Source: Populus alba (lineage: Eukaryota; Streptophyta; Magnoliopsida; Malpighiales; Salicaceae). From it: 64,000 nt of DNA. Under the pieces are notes generated by a model that worked only from the letters and a program-made list of their open reading frames with translations, ran no database searches and was not told where the DNA came from. Below, piece after piece: positions 39,651-53,000 of the stretch (position 1 is its first letter; each line of letters starts with the position of its first letter). Made by a program: the position numbers and the translations under genes. The stretch lies in assembly GCF_005239225.2 (NCBI RefSeq), contig NC_133300.1, positions 16,831,875 through 16,895,874 on the forward strand, in the 5' to 3' direction.

Positions 39651-42315
39651 ATGGGATACATACAGGAAGCACGTGAGAATCATGTGAAGAAGAAAGTAGA
39701 AGAAGGTACTGCTTTGACCTATAAACGAAACCCTTTTCTTTTTCTTTTTCTTTCTTGCTAAAAGAAACAATCCTTGCTGATGAAATGTGTTTCTGAGTTT
39801 TGGGTTTTGTTTTTAATTGCATTGATGATTATATTTTTTTAGTGGAATTGAATTTAAAGTTAATTTATTTATTGAATTAAAATTTGTAGCTTTGAGAAGC
39901 AAAATGAAGCAGAAGGCACTAAAACAATGTGAGGAACACGCAACCAAATATGCGCAATGTGCAACTGGAAGAACAATGTCTGTTGTGTGGCAGTGTAGAA
40001 AACAGGCTAAAGAATTAAATGAATGCCTTCATCAATAGTAAGTTTGATTGATGTATCTGTTTGTTTGATTTCTTGATTTGAGTTTTTCTCTATAACATTA
40101 TGCATGCGCAAGTTTGGGTGCGTGTTTGTGCGTTTGATGATGATGATAGGTTACGTGTTGTGATTTAATGGGAAATTGATTCATTATGTGTCTGTGTAGT
40201 GTTTCTCAATTGGAGCGGCTTGATGGGGTCTTCTTGGATTTTTTTATTTTGTGTTTTGAGTGTATAAATTTTGGTTTAAGGGGTTTTGATTAATGCTTGA
40301 TATGAGCGATCTTGAGTTGGTTTTCATGAGAGTTGGATAACTGATTCACCTTCTGATAGGTTCTCAGATGTTGAGTGGTTGTGTGAATAAGCTGTGTTAA
40401 GCGAGTGATATTAGACTCCCATTCTCCGAATGGAGAAGGTGATATCGAGTTTGAAGACCTTTTTTCCCTGTTTTCGAGTAGGAATGAAGTTCAAGTGTCT
40501 TTGAGGTCTTCCTTTGGGTTTTGGGAAGGTCTAAGGTACTTGCCTGATGAAACAAAATTTGAATTGTTACTGGTAATTTCATAAAGCTAGTTGGACTTGG
40601 TTCTAGTGTTGTGGACTTCTTAGAAATATCATTTATTTGTTGGGTAAGTAGAGATGCTTTGAGGCTGTGCTCATGTCAGTGCGTGGCAAGGTTTCTATTG
40701 TAGTCAAGTCAACCGGTGGTCCTCACTTGCTGCAACTGTACTGTATGCTGTATGTGCTTTAATTGCCATGTTACTCATGTAGAAAGTTACTATGAGTTCA
40801 TGAGGGCATAAACTGTGTGCAACTGGAAAAGTGATTATGCATGAGTGGACTACATAAAGGGTTACCCCAAGGTCTTTTTAAGGTTTGCTTCCTGATAGTG
40901 TGAGTTGACTTGACTTGACTCGACTTGGGACCCCTCTGCGGGTTAAGTCTGCACATGCTTTGCTTAGTGAATACTGGATGATAGGGATCTAATGGGACAT
41001 TGGCAAGCCAGAAGTAGCTAAGCTCAATTGATTAAGTGCTGAATATGCTCTCAGCTTCTGGTCCATTTTATCCATGTAGCAAATGTTGGAATACCGTTTG
41101 AGGTTGAGACCGATGCATCCAGATAGGACAGATCATATTATAGATTCTATTGTAGTTGAAAAAATAATAAGGCAGAGTAGAAATATCTATGGTTCTATAT
41201 GTGATTTGCTAAAAGTTGGTTAGTGGCAGGTGACCATGTTTCCTCCATGCTTTTATTCTGCATTGGCATTTAAATTTCTTTTATGAAGCATTCAGGTATT
41301 TCTTACTACCACTACAGTAAGATTTTTTCTGATGGGATTTGGGCGCCTTGTAGAGATAGTCGCTAGGTTAATCTGTTTTGGTGATAGCATGGCACCTTTG
41401 ACGAGTCAGCAAAAATTGCGTGCTGGTACTTTGCATTAAATTTCTGATTGTGATTTCCAATTTATCGGTGTTGTTAATTTTGCAATTGCATAATAATGAG
41501 TGCATGTTCGTTGCATCTAAGAATGAAGTGTGTTAGAAAGAGCAACTTGTTCTTGGTCAATTGCAATAGTTTTCATCATTGAGCTCTAACTGCTCAACCC
41601 ACTAGTCATTTTCATACTAGTCTTTCTGCCCAAGCCTTTAAATTTCCTCTGTGCTCTTTGTCCAGATCACTTGCTAACGGGAATGATTCCTTTATCTTCT
41701 TGTTATTGTATGCTAACAGTCTAAATCACAGCTGAAATAGAAATGCAAATAGTATGAAAAACCATCAGTTTCTTCAGCCTTCCTTCAACACTAGTGCATC
41801 TTTTTCTTTCTTTGTCCTCATAAAGAATGAGTTGGCCAGAAATGGCCTTAAAATGATTTGGTATGCATTCAAATATATACCGAGATGAAAGCATTCAGAT
41901 AAAAGGCTCACGGTTGCCGTAGGTGCCTTCTAAAGCAACCTCTACCTACGTTTTGAATAATGGTTTAGTGACACTGGTTTGCTGTTTAAACATAATTCCA
42001 AAACTTAATGTTCGTTCTTCGCTAGAATACTATCTAAAGGGGAAAATCCAAAAATGTGTTTACCTTGGAATAAGATATCAAAAGGAAACATAACAGGTTT
42101 CTTTTCTTTTCTTTTTTAAGAAGAAAATGTTATAATTATTCATGTATCTTGTTGTATAGATATCAAAACATATAGCTGACATCTATTGAACTCAATATTT
42201 GTTGTATCTCATAATTTTGGTGTATCTGTTTTGCAGCACAAATGATGCTGTCTTGGAAGAGATGAAGCGAGAATACACGCTTCAACAAGATGTCAAAGGT
42301 CCTTTGAGAGCCTAA
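39651..42315 (+). CDS. CMC1-type twin CX9C mitochondrial protein, 93 aa, 3 exons
   Basis: Exons 39651-39705, 39890-40037 and 42237-42315 (282 nt, stop TAA). Four cysteines at residues 32, 42, 54 and 64 form two CX9C motifs (C-EEHATKYAQ-C and C-RKQAKELNE-C), the hallmark of small intermembrane-space proteins imported and oxidised by Mia40/Erv1. The N-terminal MGYIQEARENHVKKKVEEAL fits the CMC1 family (COX assembly mitochondrial protein), which helps copper delivery to, or early assembly of, cytochrome c oxidase. There is no cleavable presequence, as expected. The second intron is 2.2 kb and shows no second gene. Gene identity is from motif spacing and length, so CMC1 versus a close twin-CX9C relative is likely but not proven. 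Confidence 0.88.
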
Positions 42316-43300
42316 CTGATTCCTGGTGATGAACCCATAATCAAATGAGCATTTGAAAGTAAAAAATTTCTAGCAACAACTTTATATATCAGATAATGTT
42401 TTCATGAAGCAGTTGGTTTGAACTTTGAACCTTGTAAATTTGCAGTTTGGCTACTTTTTCGTTTTGATATGGGTTCCACAAGGGTTTTTGAGGAACATGT
42501 GAAGGGTATATGCCTGTTAATTTTAAAACACAATCTTTAGGCCTAATATCTATCATTTTTATGTTAGGAAAGGGGTTGTCAATTGAAACCATTCGGACTA
42601 ACCCTAATCTTTAGTCATGTATGACTGAAAACGATTCAAGCAACCAACTTGAATAGAATACTGGAACCGATCAAGATTTAGAAGCAGGCTGACGACAATC
42701 AAATATTAATATCAACCACACCCACAAGCTAACCAAGGCAGATCAGACCTGCAGTAGGCCGACCAAACACCGGTGGGGTGCGGCTGCAGGAACAATCTTT
42801 TGGAGAACTTGAATCCCTTTCTTTAACCTATAATTGGTCTTCTATGATGTACGTACATGGGATTGAAGTCAAGCATGAGCTAGCTAGGTTTTGATATTGT
42901 TGTCACTGATATATACAATGTACGTTTCAGTGCAGGATAATCTTTAGCATTTATGGATGACTATATTATATCAGGAAACAAAAGGAAAGAAAGAGTAGAA
43001 GAAATTATTTCGAATGAAATATATATGTCCATGTGCTATATTTGCTTGGATGTCTACAAGAATGAAGATGAATGATTGCTGCAAGGATTTGGCTATCCTA
43101 TAACATATATGAATTGACGACATTACAACACTATCATGTATAAATAATCATGCATGGTGTGTGTGTGTATTTCGGGTGAAAATAAGGGCGAAGTGCCACA
43201 AACATGTTTGGCGCGTTGTTTAGACTCGAAAAAGAGAAGGTGAGTTGAGTAACATGTCATTTGATTGATTGGTCTATGTTTTTGATATTTTTGGCTGGTA
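42316..43300. other. Intergenic, 3' of CMC1-like gene
   Basis: This contains the CMC1-like 3' UTR. The rest shows no gene, RNA or clear repeat that I can support. Confidence 0.35.
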
Positions 43301-43637
43301 GAGCTGGCAATGTCAAACACATGAATGTAAAGTTTACTGATCTCTAAATTGAGTAAAGGTGGAGTTAAATGAAAGGTGTGTATCCTCTCTACCAACATTA
43401 AATAGTCTCGGATGATGATGATGTCAGAATTGCTCCAACGAGACCTTAAAAGTAAACCTAATCTTAACAATTTTGGCAAATTGAGTTGACAATTTTAAAC
43501 GCATGAATGTGGATATATAAACTTTTAAATTGATCAAGGTTGGATTTAAATGAAAGGTGTACATCCTTTCTACCACCTTCAGGTGGTTTCGGGCGACAAT
43601 GATGTCAGAATTGCTCTGACGAGATCTTGAAAGTGGA
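43301..43637. repeat. Two tandem copies of a ~155-bp repeat, about 70-75% alike
   Basis: Copy 1 is at 43301-43454 and copy 2 at 43482-43637, with a period near 181. Shared blocks are aaatgaaaggtgt, tatcct-tctacca and gatgatgtcagaattgct. Short minus-strand frames over both copies give similar peptides (SNSDIII / SNSDIIV), which only reflects the shared DNA. Probably a fragment of a transposon with internal repeats. Confidence 0.6.
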
Positions 43638-44689
43638 TAACTCAATTAGCCCAGACAATACGCCTCTCACGCAAAAACCAACTTATTTTTTTTGTGTGTT
43701 TACACACAAAGCTTTCTCATTGAGTTCTTATCAAAGGTTTACAATTCTTTTTTCAAGATCAAGAGGTTATAAATGGATTCAAAACCTTATAAGACCCTCA
43801 AGATCGTAGTGAAAATTGAAGTGATTAGATCTTAGATTATTAATTCTTGCATGATTTCCAACATGCATATGCTTTTTATTTTGACCAAATTTAGTCTAAT
43901 TTGGAACTCAAATTGCTAGGTTCATGTTTGATGTTCTATATGTATTTGTTTTCGAGTTTGATCCATTTTGTTAAATAATTTTTGAGTATTTTTTTTTTTG
44001 TTTTTTTAGGTGTTTAATTTGTTTTTTTTTTTTTTTTTACTTTGGTTTTGTTTAGGGTTTTTTTTCGAGTCAAATAAAAAATTCTAAGTCAACCCAGTCA
44101 AGTTGACCTAAAAAGCAAATCTGGGTCAAAGGATTTTATTACCCATTTTGGTTTGTAATTTTTTTTTAAGGGTTTTTATTTAAGAACGTGTTTGGCAAAC
44201 ACCCTTTTGGTCTATTTTGGGTAGTTTTATTACAAGATAAAAATAAGTTTTGGTCAAATAAAGCCTAAAAATATATAAAAAAATAATAAAAAAAGTAGTT
44301 TTTTTTCTTCTTGCAAATGGCCAAAAAAAATCCTAAATTTATTTGAGTATCTTTTTTCAAAGAAAATTTAAATTTTTTTTGCATGTTTTAAAAAACAATA
44401 TCGTGGATTTTACAACAAGTTTGTAAAATTCTAAAGAATTTTGGCATATATTTAAAAATATTAAAAAATTATTTTTGATAAAAAAAATAGTATTCACTTT
44501 TAATATAAGGATAAAAAACCTAAAAGGGATTAATATCCAAAATATTATTAAGGATAATAAATATAATTCATTTTTAATATAATGATAAAAAAACCCTAAA
44601 AGAGGTTAATATCCAAAATATTATTGTGAATAATACAACTCATTTACTTTTAATATAAGGATAAAATATGCAAAGAATTTCATCTGAGA

Positions 44690-45095
44690 TATTATTTAGA
44701 ATGACACAATAGAAAAAATTTCAATTTTACCGTGAAAGAAGCTTCAATGATAATTAACGATATTTCACCTTCCCAGACTGAGTTCTTGACCTAGAAAATC
44801 AGGGTTTGTTCATCGTAGCAAACCTGTCATAGTAGGCCAGTAGAAATAGACATCATCAAACCATAATAAACAATAATAAAAAAAAATAAAGCTTACCTCA
44901 GGCAAAACATATTAGGGGTGCTAATACATTTTCTTTACATAACTAGTCTCTTGTCTAGAATCTCTCAAGGGAACTATTTAGGGTTCATAATAGCCATAAT
45001 GTTAGGTGGCAACTCCGCAACCAACCAAAAAGATATTCCAAACCCCTCTTAGAAAGGGTCATTGTGAAGTCGCGCCCCCGCGATGAAGGTATGAC
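44690..45095 (+). mobile_element. Probable Ty3/gypsy LTR remnant
   Basis: The stretch with ggggtgctaatacattttc, ttaggtggcaactccgc and gtcgcgcccccgcgatgaa matches, from memory, the conserved 3' part of many plant gypsy-type LTRs. The AT-rich sequence from about 43980 may be the rest of the same LTR. No gag or pol frame is visible nearby, so this would be a solo or degraded LTR. Confidence 0.45.
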
Positions 45096-46686
45096 AATAG
45101 TTGTTTCTCAAACTTCTTTTCTGGAATTGAATCCTAATTCTCTGTCATCCATCACCATCATAGTAAGCTTTTATTCTACCATTAAAAGTTGATATGACAG
45201 AAATTTGAATGCATCACCAGGTATAATGGTTGTGCGACCCATCGAGTTATCATGAATCATCAGAGTAATGTACACAGCCAGAATCGAGTTACTTAATAAA
45301 TATATCTCTTTCAAAATCCAAGGTTTGTTACACACATCAACTCTAGAATTGCTACAATTATCCGAATAACAAATATCATCATACAAACTATAATAAATTT
45401 AATGAGTTCACAGTTCAAATTAGTTTCATACTTACATATGAATGACTTAAATCTTTGAGACAACTGACAAGATTCCCAATGTTGATGAGATAGAGGTTAA
45501 GACGGGTGCAGAGTCGTTTATATCAAGCACGAGCCTATTGCATTGCATCTAAAAGTACACAAGTGATTGCACATAGGCCAGTGCAGCAGAAGTTCGCTTG
45601 ACTGGAACACAAGCATCATTACTAGTTTGCCTCGCACCCAGGGAGGCGTAGGGTGAAGAGACACAACTTTACATTAGAATTCTACTGAAGTGAGTATGCA
45701 AAACAGAACCCCGACTCACCACAAGGCATGCAGGGCCTTGGCTGAAAGTGATGGGGGCAGTAGGAAGCCAGCCTGCCGACGTGTGTGAAAGGTAGGGGGG
45801 ATGCAGATAAAACATGCAGTCTACTTTTAAAGGTACTTGTACAAAATAATTACCCCCATTATGGATGGTTGCACGGTTAACGTGTAAAACAAGATGTTCA
45901 AGTAAGTCGAGCCCTAGAATAAGCGTGTTTTAAAACCGTTTTGTATACCCCATTGATGGTAAGAGGGCAATTTGCATTAAATGCACAGCGCTTGACTTTG
46001 AATTCAACTAGGCACAAAACAAGGAAAAGGAGAATTGGGTTCCTGAGACCTTACCTTGGTCAAGCTCACGGATGTCTAGGGGGGCTAATCTCGAAGCTCT
46101 TGGGTTCGGGACTGTTTGGGTTGTGCCCATCAGTGCCAAATAGTATAACAGTCATTTCACTCAATTACCATTATAAATATGTGACCACCGAAGCATTGTT
46201 CTGCTGGCTATAAAAGAAAGTATAATATTTAAAAGAAAAGCATTGAATGAGCATGGTTTGATGCATGTCAACCACTTGAACAAAAAAAAAATTATTTATT
46301 TATCTTACATGATCTAAACCATTAAAATTTAAATTTATTATGAGATTTGACACCCTGGGAACATGAGAGGATGCAAACACAAAAAACGAGACTGAATTGA
46401 AGAAATATTGATAAAAGCAGCATCAATCCAAATTAGCAGGTAACGAAGATAAACACAGGTGAATGTTTGTCATATAGAAGAATATCAGTGATCCGGAAAC
46501 CTTTCATGAGTCACAAAAACATGCAACCATGTGACTGTTCTATCATCATAAGACCAGCAACACAACACAAATGCTAAAAAACGGACAATGGCCTACAGCA
46601 TATCACCAGAGAAATTTCCTTTCCAATTCAACTCAAAAAGGCTATTGGAATGAGCACTGAAAAGAGAGAAATCAATGCTTTGGCAA
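45096..46686. other. Gene-free, possible old retroelement sequence
   Basis: The part at 45600-46200 is GC-richer than its surroundings, with short broken frames on both strands (for example 45941-46213 +). I recognise no domain. It could be degraded interior sequence of the element whose LTR lies to the left. The last ~150 bases should be the 3' UTR of the minus-strand gene. Confidence 0.3.
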
Positions 46687-47484
46687 CTATGGGGTTTCTA
46701 TCAACTTGAAGTTGATGCAGTTATTATCATCATGGTCCTTCCACCAGTCCATATATTGTTTTGGTGATATTGGCGTTCTGAAAGGAGATGAAGAATCAAG
46801 TTTGTATTCCCAAGACCTATCTTCATGGAGCTGCTCTGTCATCGCTTCCAATTGCAAGGGCCTTGGGGGACTCTGAGCATTAAATAGAAACCAGTATTTT
46901 ATTTAGATAATCCATATAAACAAGAGATTAGTTTTTGAAACAAGAAAGAACCCAAATGAAACAATGTGTAAGAGGGGAAATAAGCAAACTGACCTTCATT
47001 GTAATTGTTGGCGGTGGTGAACATGAAATTCCCAACTTCTTGGAGAAATCTAGCAAAAGAATAAAATGTGAATTAAATTTCACAAGAAAAGAGTGTTTAG
47101 TGATAATAATCAGAAGAATATTAAGTTTACGTTACCATCGTTTAGTCCAATTGATTGCAGAAACTCATCGATGTCCATAGCTCTTGTTTGTGCTTGGATG
47201 CACTCCTCATGATTGTGCAGAAACTTTTCCTCAGCAATTGCACTAGTTCGATCTGGTTCTTCTGTCAGAACACTTAGCTTTGCATTGAAACTCTTCTTTT
47301 TAGTCTCAGGCTTCCTTGAATTAGAAATGTCTGACAGTGGTTTTCTACCAGCAGCCTGCACTTTCCCTGATGCTTTTGAGATACTTTTCGTCTTGCTTGC
47401 ATCACGTGGAATTCGAGGGGCATCAGTCTTCATTGAATTTGACAAATCACCAAGAGGTTTCCGTCTACTCACTAGTGATGCCAT
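46687..47484 (-). CDS. Small D-box protein, candidate mitotic regulator (securin/PATRONUS-like?), 196 aa
   Basis: Coding exons 47484-47136, 47049-46994 and 46872-46687 (591 nt, stop TAG). The ATG is the first after the acceptor (tttgcag, ending 47512) of a 1-kb leader intron (48514-47512). The protein is basic and disordered at the start and holds two RxxLxxxxN destruction boxes, R8-N16 (RKPLGDLSN) and R47-N55 (RKPLSDISN). The C-terminal half has proline-directed sites (CSPPP, SPPRP, SSPFRTPISP) suited to CDK phosphorylation and ends with QYMDWWKDHDD. Length is close to plant PATRONUS/securin proteins and the promoter has MSA elements, so a G2/M protein degraded by the APC/C is a reasonable inference. 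I see no KEN or DEN box and cannot match the C-terminus to a named family. Confidence 0.75.
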
Positions 47485-48606
47485 TGGTGCTGTAAATGAG
47501 TTCAAAATATTCTGCAAAATCATTGGAACTGATTAATAACCTAGATAAACCATGCAAAATAAGGAAAAATGACTGATTTATACCATAAATTAAGTTTCAA
47601 AATGTAACTAAAAGGAATTATTCCCAAAGGCACAACCCCAAGTAACACCAAGCAAGTCATGAAAAATCAGATAAATCCTAAGACAGTTGCATAACTTTTT
47701 CTGTGATCTCTATAGCTCTACCATACACTACTTGTCAATAAAATGGACGGATTCGTGAAACAAATTTAATATCAGGTAAAAATGGCAGTGATGACAAATT
47801 AAACTATTTTTTAATATTCTATCAAACACAATAACATGGAATTGGAGACCACCACCCCTCTTACATTAATCTCTTGCTTAACACTAGAACTATTCAAAAA
47901 TTCAAAGTACTTGAGATTTGGAAGTACACTGTATAATAAAAAATCTAGCAACAACAGTGAGCATAACACGAGCGAAACTGAAAATTGAGTGTGAAAGCAA
48001 GAAACAAGATAGATTTTCCAGAATCTAAACACAAGAAGCAAATCGTTCAAGAAAGGGAGATAACAAATTAATCACAGATATCTATGATAGTAATACTCAA
48101 TAGAATACAAGACCCATCAACTTAAAAGATTCATTAAATGCCTTTCAGTTGCCTCATGTTTAAATTAAACTAAAGAGATTATTTTTCAATTGAAATTAAG
48201 TGCAACAAACAATAACCCTAAACCAAACTACTAGAGTTTTAAACACCAACAGCAAAATCAATTAAAAAAAAATCACATTTATTTACGATTCAAGCAAAGA
48301 TCAATCACAAACACATTACAAGCGCACGGAGAGGGAGAGAGTTGTTCGTTTGCTGAGAAAAACAGATGACATTTACTTCTAAGAAAACAAAATCGATTAG
48401 GGTTTGTCAAAAGTAAATTTAACCAGAAATACAAGAAAACGAAATCAATTTCAAGAATTTAAAACGCAATCCCAAGAATTAATGATAAATTGAAGTTGGA
48501 TTTGAGAAAGTTACCTTATGGAAGTGATCGATTATAGGCTGCTTGACAATTGATTCTCTTAATTTTTGAGGCGCGGATAAATTTTCTTTGAGAGAAAGAG
48601 AGAGAG

Positions 48607-48740
48607 GACCGTTGTTTTTATAGGGAGAGGGCTCTTAAATTTCGAAGAAAAATATGACCGTTGGAAAGACTGGTTTCATTATGCTGCGTCGTGTTAAACG
48701 TCAGCGTTTTGAGTTGAATGAATTAAAGTGTCAACGGTAA
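48607..48740 (-). promoter_or_regulatory. MSA (mitosis-specific activator) elements and TATA box
   Basis: Reverse strand of 48656-48665 reads TCCAACGGTC, a full match to the MSA consensus YCYAACGGYY bound by three-repeat MYB (MYB3R) factors. A second AACGG core on the same strand lies at 48609-48613, and a third, on the + strand, at 48733-48737. A minus-strand TATA-like CTATAAAAA sits near 48613-48622, about 35 bases below the full MSA, and the leader exon runs to its donor at 48515. This arrangement is typical of G2/M-expressed plant genes. Confidence 0.65.
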
Positions 48741-50062
48741 CCCTTTTGTTTTGCAGGAATTAATCTTTGGCAATAAATTAGATGATAGTTAGGGAAATAA
48801 TTAATTGTATTAATTTTAGTTGCAAGGGAATTATCAGGTTATTTTTTAAAGAAATATGAACCATATTTCTCATGGTAATCTTGTTGCGGTAATTTATTTC
48901 TTGTAATTTCTTTCACAATATCAACAAACAACAACTTCCACTATGCATATTGATTCCAATTCTTTTACACTGATTAATCAAAACAATTACCCCAAAAGAT
49001 TAATCAAAAGAGTAGGGTGAACATCAATTGGTTTTGTTCGAATAAAATCCAACCGAATAGATTTTTTTATGATTTTAAATCGAACCAAATAATTAATTCT
49101 ATTTGAATTATTATATTCGATTTTGATTTAAAAATCCAAATAAATTCCTGAGTTTTTATCAATTTTTTATTTAAAATTTTTTAATTTAATTCAAATTTTT
49201 TTTTTATATTTTATCTCTCATATCTAAAACATAAATCAAACCAAATTTTTTAAAAACTTCCAAATTGATTATTTATTTATTTATTTGATATCTCAAATCG
49301 GTTAGATTTATATTGGTTTTTTCAATAAATCAAATTATTTGGTTATTTTGCTCAACCCCTATAAAGAGAGAATTATTAATATTTTTTTGTTAATCCAATT
49401 CATATACGTGAATAGACCAAAAAACTATTAAAAAAAATTAATTTTTTTCATCGGGCTAAACCAAACATTTAAAAAAATCAATACAGTCCTACAGCCAACA
49501 ACAGCATTAATGTGCCATAGCTTCACCTTTGGACCTGACCAACGCTCCCTTAACCATTACACCTAGCCAAGAAAGCAACGAAGATCGCACACTGCCAAAA
49601 GGTGCATGACAGGCCATGCAACTCAGAAAGACTGGACATCCAAGAACATCCAAATGCCCTAGATAAATTTTGGAGCCACGAGAACTTTGGAAAGCCCTCG
49701 AAATACATGATACCGTCCCTTGCCGCTTGAGGGCAATTGCACAAGAAGGATACCAAATGGACTCCATTGAACACAGACCTTTCAAAACGCAATTTCTGGT
49801 CAGGGGCTATAAAAAATGGCCCCCAAACACAGTACAGCAGGGGGGGAAAGACAAAGCTTGCTAAAATGGAAGTAAACAGACGAGAAACCAAGTTATAGTT
49901 CATTCTAAATCAAAATTCCATGAGACAAGGAGATCCCCCTCTATCACAATCCTACAAACACAACCATCCTCCATTACATAAAAGCACAAAAGATTTTGTT
50001 ACACATCCAGGCAGCACCGCATCCTCAAGACGCAAAAAAGAAAAATGTTGGAGCATCACTGA
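48741..50062. other. Intergenic, nothing coding supported
   Basis: Upstream flank of the D-box gene, an AT-rich stretch at 48.9-49.5 kb, then the 3' side of the CCT zeta gene. Overlapping frames at 49507-49903 on both strands have no recognisable domain. Confidence 0.35.
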
Positions 50063-53000
50063 CTAAGTTGGCTTCCTCATGTTCCGTCCAGCCCTAATCA
50101 CTTCATCCACCAGCAGCAATTGGGATGCGATAACAGGCCTGGAGAATTACAGTAGCATGATTATAGCTAAGTTAGATGTATTAAAAGGCTCAAAGCTTAA
50201 GAACTTCAAGGGGTTCCTTATTGTTTAATCATTCATGGGAAGTTTGGCAAAAGTATCTCTTTATGTACAATTTATGTAGTCCATAAGCTACAGGCCAGTA
50301 CAGGAGCTAAATAAGGATGCTGAAGAAACTAAAACATAAGAAAAACTGGACCAAGGAAAGAGAGACGGGGAGGGATAGAGAACAAAAAAGTTTGGAGTTC
50401 CTGAGTACCCTGAGTTTATGAGTTGGCGCTTGACAGAGTAGTTGTCGAAGATACCCTCCATTTGAGGATCAAGGGGCCCTCCTGTTTGGAGATTTATTCC
50501 AACAATGTTATCCCTGTCATGCTCTCCCTGAATAAACAAGCAAGAAAATACCGAATCAGTTCTCTTTTCTTTTGTCTTTTGCCCCCAAAATACAAAAGGA
50601 TGATGCATGGATCCCAGCAATAGTTACCGTGAGAGTGACAATCTCATCTTGAGTGTCTAGCCCAGAATTCTCAGCCAGTGTTTTGGGCACCACAAGAAGG
50701 GCATCAGCAAAAGCTTCAACACCTAGCTGAGCACGCTGTTCCAAATTTGCAAACACTAGTTTAAAATTAACCAGGAGACGGAATAATTACTCAAATACAG
50801 AAAACAGGCAGACATTTACCCCTTTAACTGTTTTCTTGACTTCATTGATTAGGTATTTTCTGGCTGCAAATTCAAAAGCTCCTGCTCCCTGAAGAAAACA
50901 AGCGAGACTATCTGAGTGGGAAAGAAAGCTGCTTTTTTTTTTATATGAAGCACAAGGCACTTGAGCAGCAACATAACTTGCATGATTTAACTTCCAAAGC
51001 CACCAACAAAGAGGACAACTAGGCTTTTATATAAATCAATATATGACAAACTTTAGTTTCATAGAGTTCTTCAAGCAGAACTTACAAGCACAACAGCTTC
51101 ATCTTCAATGGTGTTTTTTACAGCTCTCAAGCCATCACGGACAGCATCCTTTATTTGGGCAATTGTATGGTCATTGGGTCCTGTAACATTAAAGAAGTCA
51201 AGTGACAATTGATCCCTGCTGCATTGCTCAATTGCAAGGATTATACACAATCATATAAGAGAAAAACTTGAACGTAACTAAATCCTCCAGCCTGATGGCT
51301 AAATGGTCTAATGGAAGCAATTAAAACAAACAAAAGAAAAATCATTCAGATGGTTTAAAGACCAACTGATAGCAATTAAAACAAATAAAAATGAAAATCA
51401 TACACAATTACGCAATGTTAAATGCTTCTATACCTTTTATTAAGATAGTGCAAGAATGGGGGTTCTTTACATTTTCAACAAATGTATACTTCTCTTCACC
51501 AAGGACGTGCTCATACACCAGTCCAGCCCAACCGAGGCAGTCAGGAGTTAAACTATCGACAGAATTCACAGCCTCTCCTCCACAAGCCAAAACCAGGCGT
51601 TCCATATTTCTCCTCTTTGCTCTTCGCAGGGCAATTATCTACAGAACATGAAATTAGATCAATCACATTCAAAATAGCAACAACAGGGCAAGCAGGTAGA
51701 CCAACCACTTTTCAAACTAGCAAAAGTCATCTTACATTTATCAGTAGGTATCATGAAAAAAGGAATCCAATCCAAGGCAAAGCATTCAACAAGCCAAGTC
51801 TTGTTTGTAACGATTTAAAACTGGAGCCATATCCAGGTGGCAGGTATTCTACCATTTTCAAAATCTAAACTATAATGAAAAACCATTTCAAGTCTCCATT
51901 CCCACATCCATAGTTTCATGAAATCAATAGATTTACAGAAGCATCAAATGGTCTCTAGAATACACTTTTCCATAATGAGAAAAGAAAAAAAAAATATACT
52001 CCTTTGGATATTGTATCTTCATCAACTTAAGCATCTTGCTTGTTTTCTTTTAATAATTACTTCATTCAGCATGCAACATGATTTCACAACAATAAAAAGA
52101 GGAATGAGGCTGTAAGGCTACCAAAATGTGCAACCACTTGTTATCACATATAACTATCAACAACTTATGGAATCATGATCCTACTAAAGCTGATTACAAC
52201 TTTTAGAATCAGTTCGACATAATGTTATCTTCTTAAAACTTCTCTGTAGAATTAAGGATATCACATGGAAACACAAACCCAACCACCATCCCCCCAAGTA
52301 AAAAACTTTTCGTTCTTTTCCCAAGGTTAATAGATGCACCCTCTTGGAGGGCAACTGTATTTCCCTAAACAATCCACCCTTTCATGATATTTCCAACAAA
52401 CAAAATTGATCTCCATTGTAATAGTTAACCCCTATTCATGCCATACACCCTAAGAAAACCAAAAGGAAACGCCCAGCACTAACACATAAGCATGATATGC
52501 AGCAAACTGATGTGAATTCATGTATATTAAGTAGCTATTCATTGTTAGCATTGGATCACTACAGAACAGAACATAATTATTCCATGACTTACCCCTGCTC
52601 GTGCAAGAAGGTCCAATGATGGAGGATCAATTCCCTTTTGATTGATAACCACAAAATTGTTGTCTGTACCAGAACAAACCTGGAAGACCAAAAGTATAAA
52701 AAACATTTCAGAAAACCCAACATGTATGACAGAGACAGTTTCATGAACATTAAATGTATTAAAATGTGTCACTTAACCTTATCTTTTAGTTCAATAATCT
52801 TTTTAACTCTTTCATCGACCTGACGCCTTTCAGCGGTAACCATTGCCTCCCTCTGCTCTGCATTTGAGTAGAAAAATCCTGCATTTATTTCACTGTGAAC
52901 AAAAATATTAGCTTCCAATAAACTGAAACCGACCACAGCTGCATCTACAGAGTACTTGATATCTCATATTTAGCATCAATTCCACTTAAATTCAAGTTGA

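Noticed and set aside
45941..46213. 90-codon frame as a retroelement protein
   Set aside because: No reverse transcriptase, integrase or gag motif visible.
49507..49903. Overlapping frames near the 3' end of CCT6
   Set aside because: No recognisable domain or splice structure; both frames lie in the same GC-richer intergenic patch.
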